The notes under the pieces are model-generated. The model made no database searches, had not been told where the DNA came from, and saw nothing but the letters and a program-made list of their open reading frames with translations. A stretch of 64,000 bases of DNA from the NCBI RefSeq assembly GCF_964199755.1, contig NC_133917.1:4841967-4905966 (forward strand). Direction: 5' to 3'. Position 1 is the first letter of the stretch; each line of letters starts with the position of its first letter. A program made the position numbers and the translations under genes. This stretch comes from Larus michahellis. Its lineage: Eukaryota > Chordata > Aves > Charadriiformes > Laridae. Below, in pieces: positions 44,100 through 56,107 of the stretch.

Positions 44100-44960
44100 C
44101 CGGCCGATGGGGCTCGCTCGCCTCCCCGGTGGTCCCGGCCCGGCCCCGCCGCCGGGGATGGCACCCGGCAGCCGCCTGTGCGGGGCCGGTGCTGCAGTAC
44201 CGCGCTTGGACCACCGGGGGGCAGCACCAGCGGGGGCGTGGCCGAGAGGGGCCGGGGGCGTGGCCGAGAGGGGCCGGGGGCGTGGCCGAGAGGGGCCGGG
44301 GGCGTGGCCGAGAGGGGCCGGGGGCGTGGCCGAGAGGGGCCGGGGGCGTGGCCGAGAGGGGCCGGGGGCGTGGCCGAGAGGGGCCGGGGGCGTGGCCGAG
44401 AGGGGCCGGGGGCGTGGCCGAGAGGGGCCGGGGGCGTGGCCGAGAGGGGCCGGGGGCGTGGCCGAGAGGGGCCGGGGGCGTGGCCGAGAGGGGCCGGGGG
44501 CGTGGCCGAGAGGGGCCGGGGGCGTGGCCGAGAGGGGCCGGGGGCGTGGCCGAGAGGGGCCGGGGGCGTGGCCGAGAGGGGCCGGGGGCGTGGCCAGGGC
44601 GCACGCGCGGGTCCCCACCTGCAGGAACGGCCGCCGGGCGGCAGCGCGCCTTTAATTATCCCGCTCTCAGCGCTTATTAGGGTAATGAGCAGTGACCGCT
44701 CTCAGCCCGCTTTACTCCAGCTGGGGACCGGAACCATTTACCTCGGCCCTGGTCGCACTTGCAGCCCAGGCAGCGACAGCCGGCGCCTCTCCACCAAAAA
44801 CCTGCGGAACAGGGGTTTTCGCCCCGGAATGAGCCCCAGGGATGCTGCATCGCTCTGCGCAGGGCACTAGGGCCGGGGAAGTGACAGCAGCCAGTCTGCC
44901 GGTGACCCGGGAGGGAGGCTGGCAGCTTATCCACAACATAAAAACCAGTGATCTTTGCTT
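44100..44960. repeat. Recurrent segment, CpG promoter end, copy 3
   Basis: From GCGGCAGC through CTTATTAGGGTAATGAGC, CTCAGCCCGCTTTACTCCAG and CAGCGACAGCCGGCGCCTCT it parallels 38510-38850. The minus strand keeps an ORF segment also present in the 38-kb copy (VPCAE.CS.PGAHSG.KT..PQ), more likely recent duplication than selection. Confidence 0.75.
44232..44595. repeat. 22-bp perfect VNTR, 16.5 copies
   Basis: GGGGGCGTGGCCGAGAGGGGCC repeated at exact 22-base spacing from 44232 to 44583, plus a 12-base partial unit, without a mismatch. Each unit contains GGGGCGTGGC, a GC-box/KLF-type word. The 38-kb relative has a single comparable unit (about 38424-38445). Confidence 0.97.
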
Positions 44961-46400
44961 TTCTGCATGAAAATGGTTTTGAATTGTTTTTTTCCTTTGC
45001 AGCTGCACAAATCCAAGTGGATTTGGCTTTCCTGGGAGCCCCAAATTGGGATTTTTTTTCTCCCAAATTGTTGTTTTGCCTGCCAGCATACACCCAGAAT
45101 CGGGGGCTTTGGAGCATTTTTGTGCCGTGGCAGCAGCTCCCGCTCGGTGTGCACAGCCCTGCGGGGGAAAGAGAAGGAGCAAAAGAAGAGCAAAAGGAGC
45201 AATAAAGAACAAAGCTCAGTCATTCACTTCATGGTGAGAAGGTGAACCTATGTTTATATACATCCAGTAAAAATACTCATACTGTAAAAGTATTTGAGTT
45301 TCCTTTGGCATTAACTTAACTTGCACAGCTATGAACTGATACCATTAAGCTAGCCATCTTCAAAATACACAGTAATAATTTTACTGCAGGTTTTTTTGGC
45401 TGTTACACAAGGAGAAGGGACATCTGGCCAGCGGCACTGCCCGAGAGAGATGCTACTGGGCTGCCGGGGAAACACGTCACTGAAAGCCAGACAGAAATAA
45501 AGTACCTCAGAGCACTCTGTCATAATACCGGGGAAAAACCACTAACATTCAGTCGCCTCTCTTTTTAAACCTTTAGAACAAACACCTACCTGCTTAAATA
45601 CACCTCATACATTGTAGGCTTCAGCTATTTGGCAGTTGCACTTTAAACAATGCAAGTCAGTTGGTAAATTATACAATACTAACTCCTTTTTTTAAAGTTT
45701 AATTTTGCATAGAGAAATCAGCGAGATAAGAGACCCCTCAAATGGTTTTACTTTTCAGGGTTGGGGGGGAAATCAAATCCCTGGTGCTGCAATCCATCAG
45801 GCTACCAAAAAGGACTGGCAGATTGGCGAATGCTTTTGGCTGTGTAACATGCTCCAGAACAGACCTTATATTATTTTTAGTGTTTTGTTAAAATATTTCA
45901 TACAAAAACTATAGAAGGAGGGCTGAAAAAGCCTTCATGTTAACTTCAGAAGTCCACACTACAAGGACCTTAGGAAAAAAACAGCCACTTGTCACAGACT
46001 TACCTCATACTCACAGAGCACTTCGGATCCTTTTCATCTGTCCTGCGCTGTCATGCCGCAACAAAAGGGTGACCATGGAGAAACGCTGGCAGTTGACATT
46101 CTGCCGAGAGAGGAAAAAAACCTTTAGCACAAAGCTGGGTAGGAATCTAAGTCTTCCTTCTTTCGTGAAGATTTGCAAAGACTACAGCCGAGCAGAAAAA
46201 GTATTTGGCATCATCTCTGGCACAGTTGTTCATACAGGCCACAAGAACTTCGCATTTCTTAGACAACCCTGCCTTTTTTGACTCACTGGCAGATTTAGTT
46301 GCACTACAGCCACTTTCCCAGATACCCTGGAGCTCTTAAGTCACTTTTCTGGTGATTTCATCCCCAAAAACACCTTATTTGACTCTCCCAGGGCTGGGTC
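44960..46400. other. Spacer with duplicated block; no supported gene
   Basis: 45235-45590 is the second copy of 39845-40190. 45600-46400 is AT-richer unique-looking sequence without a convincing exon. Confidence 0.5.
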
Positions 46401-46404
46401 AAAA

Positions 46405-46545
46405 ACATCAAACGTCCAGCGATTGCTTCCACACCAAAGGTGCCAGGAGGCAAAGCTGTGGCTTGTCCTCACTGCCCCTTGGCACTGCTTCCATCGCCCC
46501 AAAAACCTTGTGGCTCCATGCTTTCCTGGGGACTTCATCCTCAAA
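46405..46545 (-). repeat. Isolated diverged 195-bp satellite monomer
   Basis: GATTGCTTCCACACCAAAGG, GGCAAAGCTGTGGCTTGTCC, CAAAAACCTTGTGGCTCCAT follow the order of the inverted monomers at 14.1-14.4 kb. Confidence 0.6.
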
Positions 46546-46569
46546 ACAAACAATTTTTCCCACAAACGC

Positions 46570-46800
46570 TGGGGGACCCACCCCACCCCACCTCCCATCA
46601 CCCCTCAGCCCATTCCCGTCTCCCCCTCACAGCCCCCTCCCCAACTCAGGGCCCACTTCAGGCCACCCCACCTCTCAAACTCAGGGCCCCCTCAGTTCCC
46701 CCGTCCCCCCTCGGGGCACCCCGCTCACCTTGAGGCGGCCCCGGCCCGGCCGAGGACCCGCCCGCCGTGCCCCGTTTTCCCCCCGGGGCACCCCCCCGCT
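46570..46800 (-). pseudogene. Partial duplicate of exon 1/intron 1 of the unrecognised gene
   Basis: Repeats the C-rich intron and the donor AAG|GTGAGC (exon end at 46729), with GGCGGGTCCTCGGCCGGGCC upstream. About 27 bases present in the 43.2-kb copy (GTGAGGCATCTGGACCGCG and neighbours) are missing and no AAAATGGCGG start is seen, so it is a non-functional or altered first exon. Confidence 0.55.
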
Positions 46801-49320
46801 CCACTGCGTCCTGGCCCTTCCCCGTGTTTATCCAGCTCGGACCGCGGGGGACTTTGCTCCTCAGCGCCCGCCTCGCTGCTGGGGACCCCTTCAGCTTCCC
46901 CCCCCCGCCGCAGCCGGCGGGACCAGAGGACGGGCTGGGAAAGGCGCCGTCGCTCACCAGCCCGTGACACTGCCGGCATCTGAGCGGTGACTCCCGCATC
47001 GTTCACACCTCTAATTAAGGGCTAATTAATGACGACTCACTGGGGGTCCCTGATGTTGTGCACTTGCCTGTGGGGCGGGAGCCGCGTTAGTGGCTGTTCC
47101 CGCAGCGGTTGAGCCCACGCGTGAGCGAGACACACAGACGCCCGGGCTGCGGCGGGGCGGGGGGGGACGAGGAGCTGCGGCGGGAGCGCGGGGAGCGCGC
47201 AGGGCCCTTGTGCAAACCGCGTTACAGCCCGCCGAGCCACTTCCCCGCCCGGGAAAGCTTTCCTAAACGCTTAACTCGGCTTAGCAAGCCCGTAAGACGT
47301 CTCCAGCAGCCCCCACCCGTCACGTTTCAGCTCCGCGTGTCCCCGAGGGGACGGGCTGCGACACCACCCTGCGCCCGCATTCCCCCGGCAGCATCCCGGG
47401 GAGGGCGGGAGAACGGCAGATCCCCGGGGCTGCCACCTCCCGAAGCCCACCCCGCTCCGGGTCCGTGCTGCCCCGTGGCCCCCTCACGGTGGGACCGGGC
47501 TGGCGGCGGCCGGGAGGGGCCCGGCGCCCGCACTTCACTCCCCAGCCAAGCGCTGGCAGGTGGAGGAGGAACCAGCCAGGCCCGGGTCAGGGGAGAGGCA
47601 TTATCAGGGTCTGCGCGACCCCCGGAGGACCCGCTCGGGTCGAAGCGGCCGCTTTCCGGAGGGAAAATGGCCTCCCGGAGAAACGGGAGAACGGGACCCT
47701 TGGGGAGGCTGGGGGCTTCCGGGCACACAATGGGGTGCCGAGAGCCTCGGGGCACCCCCGGCATCGCGGCGGGGATGGGGAGAAAGGGCTGAGGCGCCTG
47801 CCCCCTCCCCACGCCTCGGAAACGCCACCGGCTCCCGGACCTCGCCGCCCCTGCCGGGATCGGCAGCCCGCGAGCAACCCCCGGCAGCAACGGGATCCTT
47901 CTCTATACGGGAGTTCGGTGTGGAAATTTGCTGCCCTGTTAAATGGCATCAGAACGGGATCCCTGCCTCCCCGGGAGGCAAAGCCCCCGCCACCCCCAGC
48001 CTGTCGGGCGGCCCTCTGCGAACCCGGGCCGAGCCCCGTCGCGGTCGGGGTCACCGGCGCCGGGGTTGTTGTGAGCCCCGACTTATCAGAGACCCCGCGT
48101 TTCCCCGCTCGGCCGTGCCTTCCTTCCGAGCCGATTGTTGATGGCAAAGTCCTGTCTGCACTCGAAAAGGAGATTTCCTGCAATTGTTTCGCAGGACTTG
48201 CAGCTCGATGCAAAATTTTCTGCCTATCAGCCCCCTCCCCAGTGCCGGGGCAAGGCTGGAGCCCTCTCCCTTCCCCTGCAAAACTGCCAGGCAATCACGG
48301 CTCCGTGATTAATTGCTGGCCGGCCAGAGGTGTTGCTGCGGCGACAGCCATCGGCCATCAACTCCTGCGCCAGCTCGGAGCGCCGGGCAGCGCTGCCCCG
48401 GCAGAGATGTTCAGCTTTTGGCCCTTTTCCCCTCAAAGGAAACCCTGAGCTCGCCCCGGCACCGCGTCAGCATCGGGGACAGTCGGCGGCACCTTCGCCT
48501 TAACCCGCCTCAACCCACGTCAGCCCCCCGGGACTCCCGGAGCCGGGTCCATCTCAGGGGATGGATTTTCCCCTCCCGCCCGCAGCGGGACCCAGGCAGG
48601 ATCCCGGGTGTTGGGGGCGGGGGGGGGGGGTGCGCTGCCCGGGAACCTCCGCTCCGTCCCCAGGCACCCGCCGCTCCCGCACCGGCACCTGCCCGGGGCC
48701 TCCCCGGCGCTGCGGCAAAACCAAACGGGAGCCGAGCCCCAGGGCCGGGCCGGGAGTGAGATGTCACCCGCGCGGGGCTGGTGCAGGATGTGGGACCACG
48801 ACGGTCATTTCCTGCCGGGAAGCGGAGACCCCCCCGCCCCCCCAAGAGCTGCCAGAGGCGCCCCAGACGCCGAACCGAGAGCATCGCCGGGATCGCCGCG
48901 CTCCAGAGCAGCCCCGCCGCCGGTGAGGCACCGCCGGTCCCCCTCGTCCCCTCTCCCACCGGCCTCTCCCGGGACCCGCAGGAGCCCCGGGGCCGGGGGG
49001 GGCTCCAATCCCGGGGGTCGCTCTCCTCCCCTCCGCGGTGCCGGCTCCGGGCGGGCGCAGCCGGTTGCCGCAGGGCTGATGCTCTTGCCGGGGCCGGGGC
49101 CGGTCCCCGGCTCGCCGCGCTCCGAGGGCCGCGGAGACGCCCCGGCGGCACGGCGGGCTCGGCCGGTTCTCCCGGGCGAGCCGCTGGCCGGTCCGGCAAG
49201 CTCTGGCCGCGGCCCGAGCCTGGAGGGGGCACGCAGCGGCTCCGCCGGCAGGTGCAGCCGCGCTGGGGTCGGAGCTGTCGCACTTGGGGCAATAAAAGGA
49301 TGTTCAGGTCAACTGCATTT
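46800..49320. promoter_or_regulatory. CpG island upstream of GPR182
   Basis: About 2.5 kb of CpG-dense, non-repetitive sequence. GPR182 has a non-coding first exon in mammals, and it could begin here. Many long frames are open on both strands because of base composition; none shows a domain. Confidence 0.4.
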
Positions 49321-49963
49321 CCCTAAAGCTTATAATTTTGTCACCTGCTTGGAAGTCCCGGCGGTCCCCCGGCGGGCAGGGCTGGGTTTATGAAGCGACC
49401 ACACATCACAAGGTCAGGGGATCTGGGGGGGTCCCGCAGACGCCGGCGCCTTGAACGGTGCCGGTGCCCCGGGGGATTCCTACAGGCTCCGTGGCCCAGG
49501 ACCTGGGCTCCGGGGGTGGGGCTGGGGCTCCCGCCCGAGGGTCGCTGCGCTCCCAGGTCGTCAGCTCCGTTTCTGTTGTCACTGATGTCACCAGGGCTGG
49601 CAGGTGCTGTCACCTCTCCTCCCTCCCCTCCGTCGGTCCCCAGCGCTGCCTGTCCCCGGGCCCCCCCGGCCGAGCAGGCTGTGGGACAGGGGACAGCCAC
49701 CGCCTGGGAGGCTGCCTTTTCTCTGGGACGTGAGGTTATCGTCTGATGTGGATACAGCATCTTTTGAGGGCTGATGTGGGAAGCCACCATAGGAGTAAAA
49801 ACTGGGTTAAAAAAATACTACAGAAGGGCACTTTTGGAGCCTCCTGTGAGCACTGAGCTCTGACAGGAGGCATCGGCTCTTTCTCTGCATTTTCAAGCTG
49901 TCTGGGCTCAGTGCAACCACTGAGCCACAACTCAGCACTTTCCCTTTCCTTGCAGCTACCAGT

Positions 49964-51058
49964 ATGGCTGAGGCGACCACTGCCCCCACCGAGACACACA
50001 CTGTCCTGAACGAGTATGGGGACTACCACAACTGGTCCGAGCTCTTCCACCTCCTGAACTACACCTACACCTTCTGCGAGTTCAGCCTGGATGAGAACGT
50101 CAAGCGGGTGATTCTCTTCATCCTTTACCTGGTCATCTTCGTGGTGGGCTTGGTGGAGAACCTCCTCGTCATTTGGGTCAACTGGCAGACACGGGGCAAC
50201 AAGAGCTTGGTCAACCTCTACATTATCAACATGGCCATTGCTGACCTCGGAGTGCTGCTGTCGCTGCCCATCTGGATGCTGGAGGTGATGCTGGATTACA
50301 CCTGGCTCTGGGGCAGCTTCCTCTGCCGCTTCACGCACTACTTCTACTTTGCCAACATGTACGCCAGCATCTTCTTCCTCACCTGCCTGAGCGTGGATCG
50401 CTACGTGTCCCTGACCAGCTCCTCCCTCTTCTGGCGCAAGCACCAGCACTGTGCACGCCGCATCATCTGCGCCTGCAGCTGGGTCTTGGCAGCCGCGATC
50501 CCATTCCTGGAGGTGGCTCACATGCAGCTGGTCAATACAGGAGAGCCCATCTGCATCTTCGTGGCCCCCTTCGAGACCTATGACAAGTGGGCACTGGCGG
50601 TCAGCTTGGCCACCACCACCATTGGGTTCCTCATCCCCTTCCCCATCATCACGGTTTTCAACATCCTGACAGCCAGGTTCATCAAGCGCACCAAGCCGGA
50701 GAGCAGGAAGCACTGTCTGCTCATCTACACCTATATCGTGGTGTTCCTCATCAGCTGGCTGCCCTTCCACATCATGCTGACACTGCTCACCCTCGACGGC
50801 AACCACATCATCCTGCACTGCACCTTCGCCCACTTCCTCTACTTCTTCTACGACATCATAGACTGCTTCACCCTGCTCCACTGCGTGATTAACCCCATCC
50901 TCTACAACTTCCTCAGCAAAAACTTCCGCAGCAAGCTCATCTCCGCTGTGGTGAAGTACATCCCCAAAGACCAAGGCGACCAGAAGGGCGCAGACAATTC
51001 CTCCTCCACCACACAGCACTCCATAGTCATCACAAAGGACAACAACCCTCCCAATTAA
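49964..51058 (+). CDS. GPR182: GPR182 (atypical chemokine receptor, ACKR5)
   Basis: Seven-transmembrane class A receptor of lymphatic and sinusoidal endothelium; mammalian GPR182 binds and scavenges chemokines without G-protein signalling. The 364-residue frame has seven hydrophobic segments starting at about residue 47, N-glycosylation sites at Asn23 (NWS) and Asn32 (NYT), E-N in TM1, Asp94 in TM2 (IADLG), DRYVSLT at the end of TM3 instead of the chemokine-receptor DRYLAIV, WLPFH in TM6 and NPILY in TM7. The tail STTQHSIVITKDN matches the human receptor. Coding is in one exon: acceptor TTTCCTTGCAG ends at 49955, eight bases before the ATG. It lies next to ZBTB39 as in human. ACKR3 is the nearest alternative but the TM1-TM2 and tail text favour GPR182. 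Confidence 0.95.
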   Translation: MAEATTAPTETHTVLNEYGDYHNWSELFHLLNYTYTFCEFSLDENVKRVILFILYLVIFVVGLVENLLVIWVNWQTRGNKSLVNLYIINMAIADLGVLLSLPIWMLEVMLDYTWLWGSFLCRFTHYFYFANMYASIFFLTCLSVDRYVSLTSSSLFWRKHQHCARRIICACSWVLAAAIPFLEVAHMQLVNTGEPICIFVAPFETYDKWALAVSLATTTIGFLIPFPIITVFNILTARFIKRTKPESRKHCLLIYTYIVVFLISWLPFHIMLTLLTLDGNHIILHCTFAHFLYFFYDIIDCFTLLHCVINPILYNFLSKNFRSKLISAVVKYIPKDQGDQKGADNSSSTTQHSIVITKDNNPPN

Positions 51059-51353
51059 GGGGGATTGGACTCTCCCACTCGTCACTGGCAAGTGGCTGCG
51101 GGGTGGGGGGCAGCCCCCTGCGCTCACTGGGGTCAGGGAGATTATTTTTCCTGGTGATAAGCAGACACTTTGCTTCTAAACAACACTTCTTGGCTGGCCA
51201 CCTCCTGTGCTCTGAAGGCAGGACAGGGTGCCAGACGTGAGATGCGAGGGTGTGGGGAGCCACAGACATCTTGTTTGCTGCTGTATCAGATCTATTCAGC
51301 TAAAGAAAGAACTCGAGAAAGAGGTATTTCCTGTTTTCTGTCAGAAACCCAGT

Positions 51354-51359
51354 AATAAA
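51354..51359 (+). terminator. GPR182: Poly(A) signal of GPR182
   Basis: AATAAA about 300 bases past the stop, followed by a GT-poor stretch. First canonical signal downstream. Confidence 0.6.
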
Positions 51360-51369
51360 GTGCATTACT

Positions 51370-53560
51370 CTGCCTGCTCAGAAGTCTGAACACGAATCCG
51401 GCCCCTGGGACCTGACCCCTGGTGCCCGCCCTGTGCTGCGAGGATGGGGGCACTCAATCCTTTCCCTTCGTCACAAGATTTCTGCGGTCCTCGGCTCTCA
51501 CTGCCACACGTGCTGCGGAGGTGCCCAGTGAACGCTGCCCCTCCACCGTGATGCCATCCCGAGCAGGAGAGAGGGAACACAGACCACCCCATGCCCAGCA
51601 AACGGCTGAAAGCCTGATTTTACAGAAATGAAGGCAACGCGACCGCCAGGGGCTAAGCACGACACAGGCCTGAGCTTTAATCAGGGGAGGAACGACTCGA
51701 GATCAGCAACTCATTGACAGCAATTTTGCAAACCCAGCAGTCAATCAGCAACAGTTAAAAGCAGGTTTGATTGGACATGGCTGCTTCCAAACCTGACGGG
51801 TGGCAGCAGACGTGGGGTTCCCAGTTTGTGTTCTACAGCAGGAGACCCATCCCGTTAAACCCAGCCTCCTTTGGAGCATCTCCTGCAAGTTTCTGGGCAC
51901 ATTTCTAAATGTGGGGAGGCTCCAGCAGCCCTTGACGTGTGCTCCCTTTCAACCAAAGTTGCGCTGAAGCACCGTGCAGAGCCCCTTGGCGCTGGAGCGC
52001 AGGCTTAGCTCCGGCTGCGCAAGGAACCAGAGCATCCGGAGAAAGTTCATCGTCATCCGGACTCTGCTAAATCATGAGTTGTGGGTCAAGCCCTCAGCAG
52101 GGGAAGGTGAAAGAGCGCCAAGTCACTGGAAGGGAGTCCATAAATCTACCAAAGGCCTTGAGCTGCCCAAGAAACACATTTAAAAAAAAGCAGAGCATAA
52201 GCAAATCTAGGGACAGGATGCTCGCAGCACAGAGCGCTGGGGGGGGAGCAGGATGCCGTGGGAGAAGCCTGGGACTGGGGGTTAACACGGACACTCAGTT
52301 GTCTCAGGATGGCTGGGAACGGCTCTGCTGCTTCCAAGGGTCTGAGACAGGGTGAAGCACTAAATACTATAGGGGTCCTTGTGCACGGAGAGTCTCCCTG
52401 CTAGGGGATACCAGCGATGATGGAAAAAGCCAAATCCGTCTCTTACACAGAAATACTTTGTACTGCAGCTGGGGAAGAAGCCAGTCCCCTCAGACACAAC
52501 AGCACCCAGTTCAGCAAAGCAACTCACGTCCGTTCTCCTTCCTTAATAAGTTACTTACGCAGTTTCACAACGGGAGAGCGCAGAGCTGCTTTGCCCGAGA
52601 GCCCTCTGGGGCGGAGGCCCTTTGGGATCCGCACCGACCCGGGACCATCCTGGGCACAAGGGCACAGCAACACCGAGCAGCCCCAAAACCAGCCGGCGAA
52701 CATGAAGCTTCATGCTGGCACGACCCACAGCTTTGATCCTGAATCTTCCCTAAGGCTTCCTTTTGCTAAAACCCTGGCATTTTCAATGAAGAAACTGAAG
52801 ATAAGTACACAATACTAAGACACTTAATGTGCGACATAACCAGGAGAACAATATATTCAATTTCAAGTTACTTAAACATGTAAAACTTGGTATTTGACCT
52901 ATTAAAATTCTTTTTAAACTCTCCTAATGTGTCTGCAACTTTGTTCATAGACCTCAGGGCCAGAGCGGCCTGAAATAAACCCAAATATCCTGGTTTCGGC
53001 CCACTGCCGTGGGGGGAGGAGTGAGCGAGTGTCTGTGGGAATGTGGGCCTGAACCCAGCAAGTGCTTTAGCCAGGTCCCTGTCTCTCCCTTTAAAGCTTC
53101 CACCACCCCTCAGGGTGAACTGGCCCAGCCGCGCTGCTGGAGAAGAGCTAAAGCGGCTCTTGAAAATCCCAGCAGGGTTTGCCAGCCAAGAGCCGGGAGG
53201 CTGTGAAGGTGCAGGTCTCACTGAAACACAGCGCTGGTGGCACAGAAAGGGCTTATCAAGGAACACAAACCCCGAGAATTTCCTAAATGGTTTCTGCCGA
53301 GGGCTCTGCTCCCAACCTGCTGTGGAAACAGCCCTGCAGAAACACCAGAGTCCCGTCTCCTGCTGCTGCCCCCGCTGCCGGAGGAGACAGCGAGGAAGAG
53401 GCCCCTGGACGCGCTCCATGAGTCCTGCCGAGCTCGGCACAGGAGCAGGATACTCGGAATGGCTCACGTGCTTCCCCCGGCGCTCCTGAAGAGGCAGAAA
53501 TGCCAATCTGCACGTTTCAAGAAACAAGTTTTTATAAAGAAGTAAGGCACAAGAGGTCAA
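51370..53560. other. Intergenic between GPR182 and ZBTB39 3' UTR
   Basis: Unique-looking sequence of mixed composition. No exon, RNA gene or repeat recognised. Confidence 0.45.
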
Positions 53561-53570
53561 CATTTTCCAT

Positions 53571-53576
53571 TTTATT
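53571..53576 (-). terminator. ZBTB39: Candidate distal poly(A) signal of ZBTB39
   Basis: AATAAA on the minus strand; I found no other between it and the ZBTB39 stop. Would give a 3' UTR of about 4.5 kb, in line with the long UTR of the mammalian gene (from general knowledge). Confidence 0.4.
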
Positions 53577-53984
53577 ATTCTAAATAAAAACCACACTTTG
53601 TGCTGAACAATGGAGTATAAAAGAACCCGATGTACAACGATTTTAGACATCTACTATTTGGGGGAAAGTTTACAAAATATACAAAACTTTACAGCAAATA
53701 GATAGTAAACACTTAAATATCAGGAGGTCAGTACCTACTATTAACTTAACAAAAAAGGTTAGACAGCAATTCAACTCTTTTTCTTTCTTCTGCTTAATTA
53801 CTCTGATAAGAGACCTGGATCCTTTGAGAAAGGGGAGAATCAAACTGAACTTTGCGTTTTAGAAATCGGAGCAAGACTCGAAGCGCTGCCTTTTGGAGGG
53901 GGGTTTTTGGGTCAGGGTTTTGGCGCAAGGACCTGACCCAGCGGCTCTCTGCAAACGCTGCCGGCACCACCTACAGCGCAGCAT

Positions 53985-54150
53985 TTCCCCTCTCATGCCC
54001 CCCAGGATCCCAAAGCACTTTGCAAACACAAGTTAAACCCCACGGCTGCCCCAGGCGAGGTAGGTGAGTGTCGTCCCCACGGTCACAGAAGGACAGAGAG
54101 GCCGGGGTCCACCCCAGCTCCCCCCCTGACGCTGCCAATGGCGCTGGGTC
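53985..54150 (+). repeat. MIR-type SINE remnant
   Basis: GGATCCCAAAGCACTTTGCAA, TTAAACCCCAC, GAGGTAGGTGAGTGTCGTCC and GGTCACAGAAGGACAGAG follow the core of the amniote MIR family. More eroded than the copy at 56.1 kb. Antisense to the probable ZBTB39 3' UTR. Confidence 0.55.
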
Positions 54151-56107
54151 CCTGGCACAGGGCTGTGCACAGCTGCAGCCCCGGCACACACAGCCCCGGG
54201 CCGCCAGCCCAGAGCCCCCTGGCCATCACTGGGTGCCTCCACCGCGACAGAGCTGGGTCAGAGCTACGGCCCCTCAGGGCCACACAGCCTCGCGGGGCTC
54301 GGACAAGCCTGGGGGTCTTGGACAAGCCCCGTCGCGCCATCCCTGAAGCTTTCCAGAGCTCCCCCGGACTCGGAGACAGCCACACGGCCAAGGGGACGGG
54401 GATGACAGAGCCCTGGGGAGGACCAGGACCTGGCTGGAGAGGGGAGAGCAACAGGTCTCTGACCCCTCCTGGGAAAAAGCCCTTCGAGGCTGGTCCTGCA
54501 CAGGAGTGGTGCAGGTCCAGATCCATTCCAGCATTCCCGCAGCAGACGGGACTCGTTGCTGATCTCAGGGTGTTTCATGTGGGAATAATTCATTATAACA
54601 CAGGAAAGAATCCAAGACACACAAACGCGAGGGACCCGAGCACTGCCCCCGCCCCGTCCCAGAAAACAGGACGGGCTTTTGCCTTCCTGTCCCTGTGTCC
54701 CAAAGGGTGGGCTTGCTTTGCCCGTTAGTGTTTCAGTGTAAAAGCTTCTCTTTTTGGTTTATGTGCACAAAAGGCTTCTGCTTCACAGCTTATCTAGACA
54801 CGGGGCTGCAGACACTACCGCGCGGCAGCACCCAAACCTATCCAAAAGCTCATCAAAGCCTCTGGGACATTTTAGGAGGGTCTTGAGGCTTTAAGGACTC
54901 GGCTCTCCTGAGCCTTGCTGCCCCCCCTCGCATCCTTCATAGCAATCTCCAGACCAGAGCAGGTCCCATCTGCTCATCTGCCAGCCACCACCAGTACAAC
55001 GAAACCACCCCATAACTCAAGGAGCTCCTCAGAGGAGCCCCCAGTGACCCGCTGCCAACCCCCATGCTTTTCTAGAGCCTCACATGTTCTCAAAATGATT
55101 TTTTTTTTTTTTTTTAAACTTAACAACACTAGGCTAAACATGGCTCCGCAGACCAGTGATCGCAGACCATGGCCTGGCAGCCGACCAGTACCACGACGCT
55201 GGGGTTCGGAAACCAGAGCTCCAGTGGTGGACACGGCACAGCCTGGCCAGCCTCAGGGTCTGGGATCACTTTGGTGCCTCTCCAGGCTCCAGGCACCAAA
55301 ATCAGGACAAATCCAGTTTAACACCCCCCAGGGCGATGCCAGTTGTCCCCAAACTCGGCCAATACTACAGGGACTGGGGAAATGACACAAACTCCCAATG
55401 GCCTCGGCCATCCTCACCTTGGCCTCTTCGTTCTTCCTCAGCAAGGTCCATCCCTCCCACCCCATCTCCATGCAGCAGGGTTGGACTCGGGTGCTGCAGG
55501 TCCATGGGGTGACCGAGGATGACGCAAGCTCAGGACAAAGGAGCTGCCTGGGAAGGGCCATCAGCTCCAGCCAGGGCTCAGCACTGCCAGCGTGGACATG
55601 GTTTGACACCAACTCTTGTCTCTTCCCCCGTCACAGCAGGGCTGGACCCGGACCTGGAGCTGCTGTGGTGGAAACGCGGCTCTACAGGCAAACCGCGGGG
55701 ATCAAAGGACGGATGGAGCTGAGGGGCAGGGGTTTCCAGCAGCTCCACACTCTCTGGCTCCTCTCTCCTAGGATGCGAACTCCTCCCGCTCCTGACAGTG
55801 ATGCTCCCAGCCCATGGGGAGACGTGCTCCCCAAACCCCAGGGGACATCACAGCGCTGCTGCCCCCCAGCACACACATTCCTGCTTCCTGTCCCCTGGTG
55901 CAGCTTCCCCCAGCCCCTCCGCTGCAGCGCTGCCCCGCTTTTTATATTGCTACAGAGCTGGTTTCACAGGCTTGTGATGGGGACAGGGCTAAACGGAGGT
56001 TTGCTTTCGCTGGAGAAGGCTGTAAGAGGAGTAAAACGACCTGGCCAGGTGGAGGAACTGGCACAGAACAGGAAAAGACGGAGGCTGTCATTTTCCTGGG
56101 ATGCTAA

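Noticed and set aside
43502-44680. A plus-strand gene continuing from ATG 43568 as one long frame
   Set aside because: The ATG is directly followed by a consensus donor and the open frame is carried by the VNTR.
43405-44870. Frames of 180-400 codons on both strands around 44.2-44.6 kb (for example a GRGREGPGAWPRGAGG repeat)
   Set aside because: Produced by the stop-free 22-bp VNTR; every frame is open and no domain or splice structure supports any of them.
47327-49393. Several 180-330-codon frames in the CpG island before GPR182
   Set aside because: Pro/Gly/Arg/Ala composition, overlapping frames on both strands, no motif. Typical of CpG islands.
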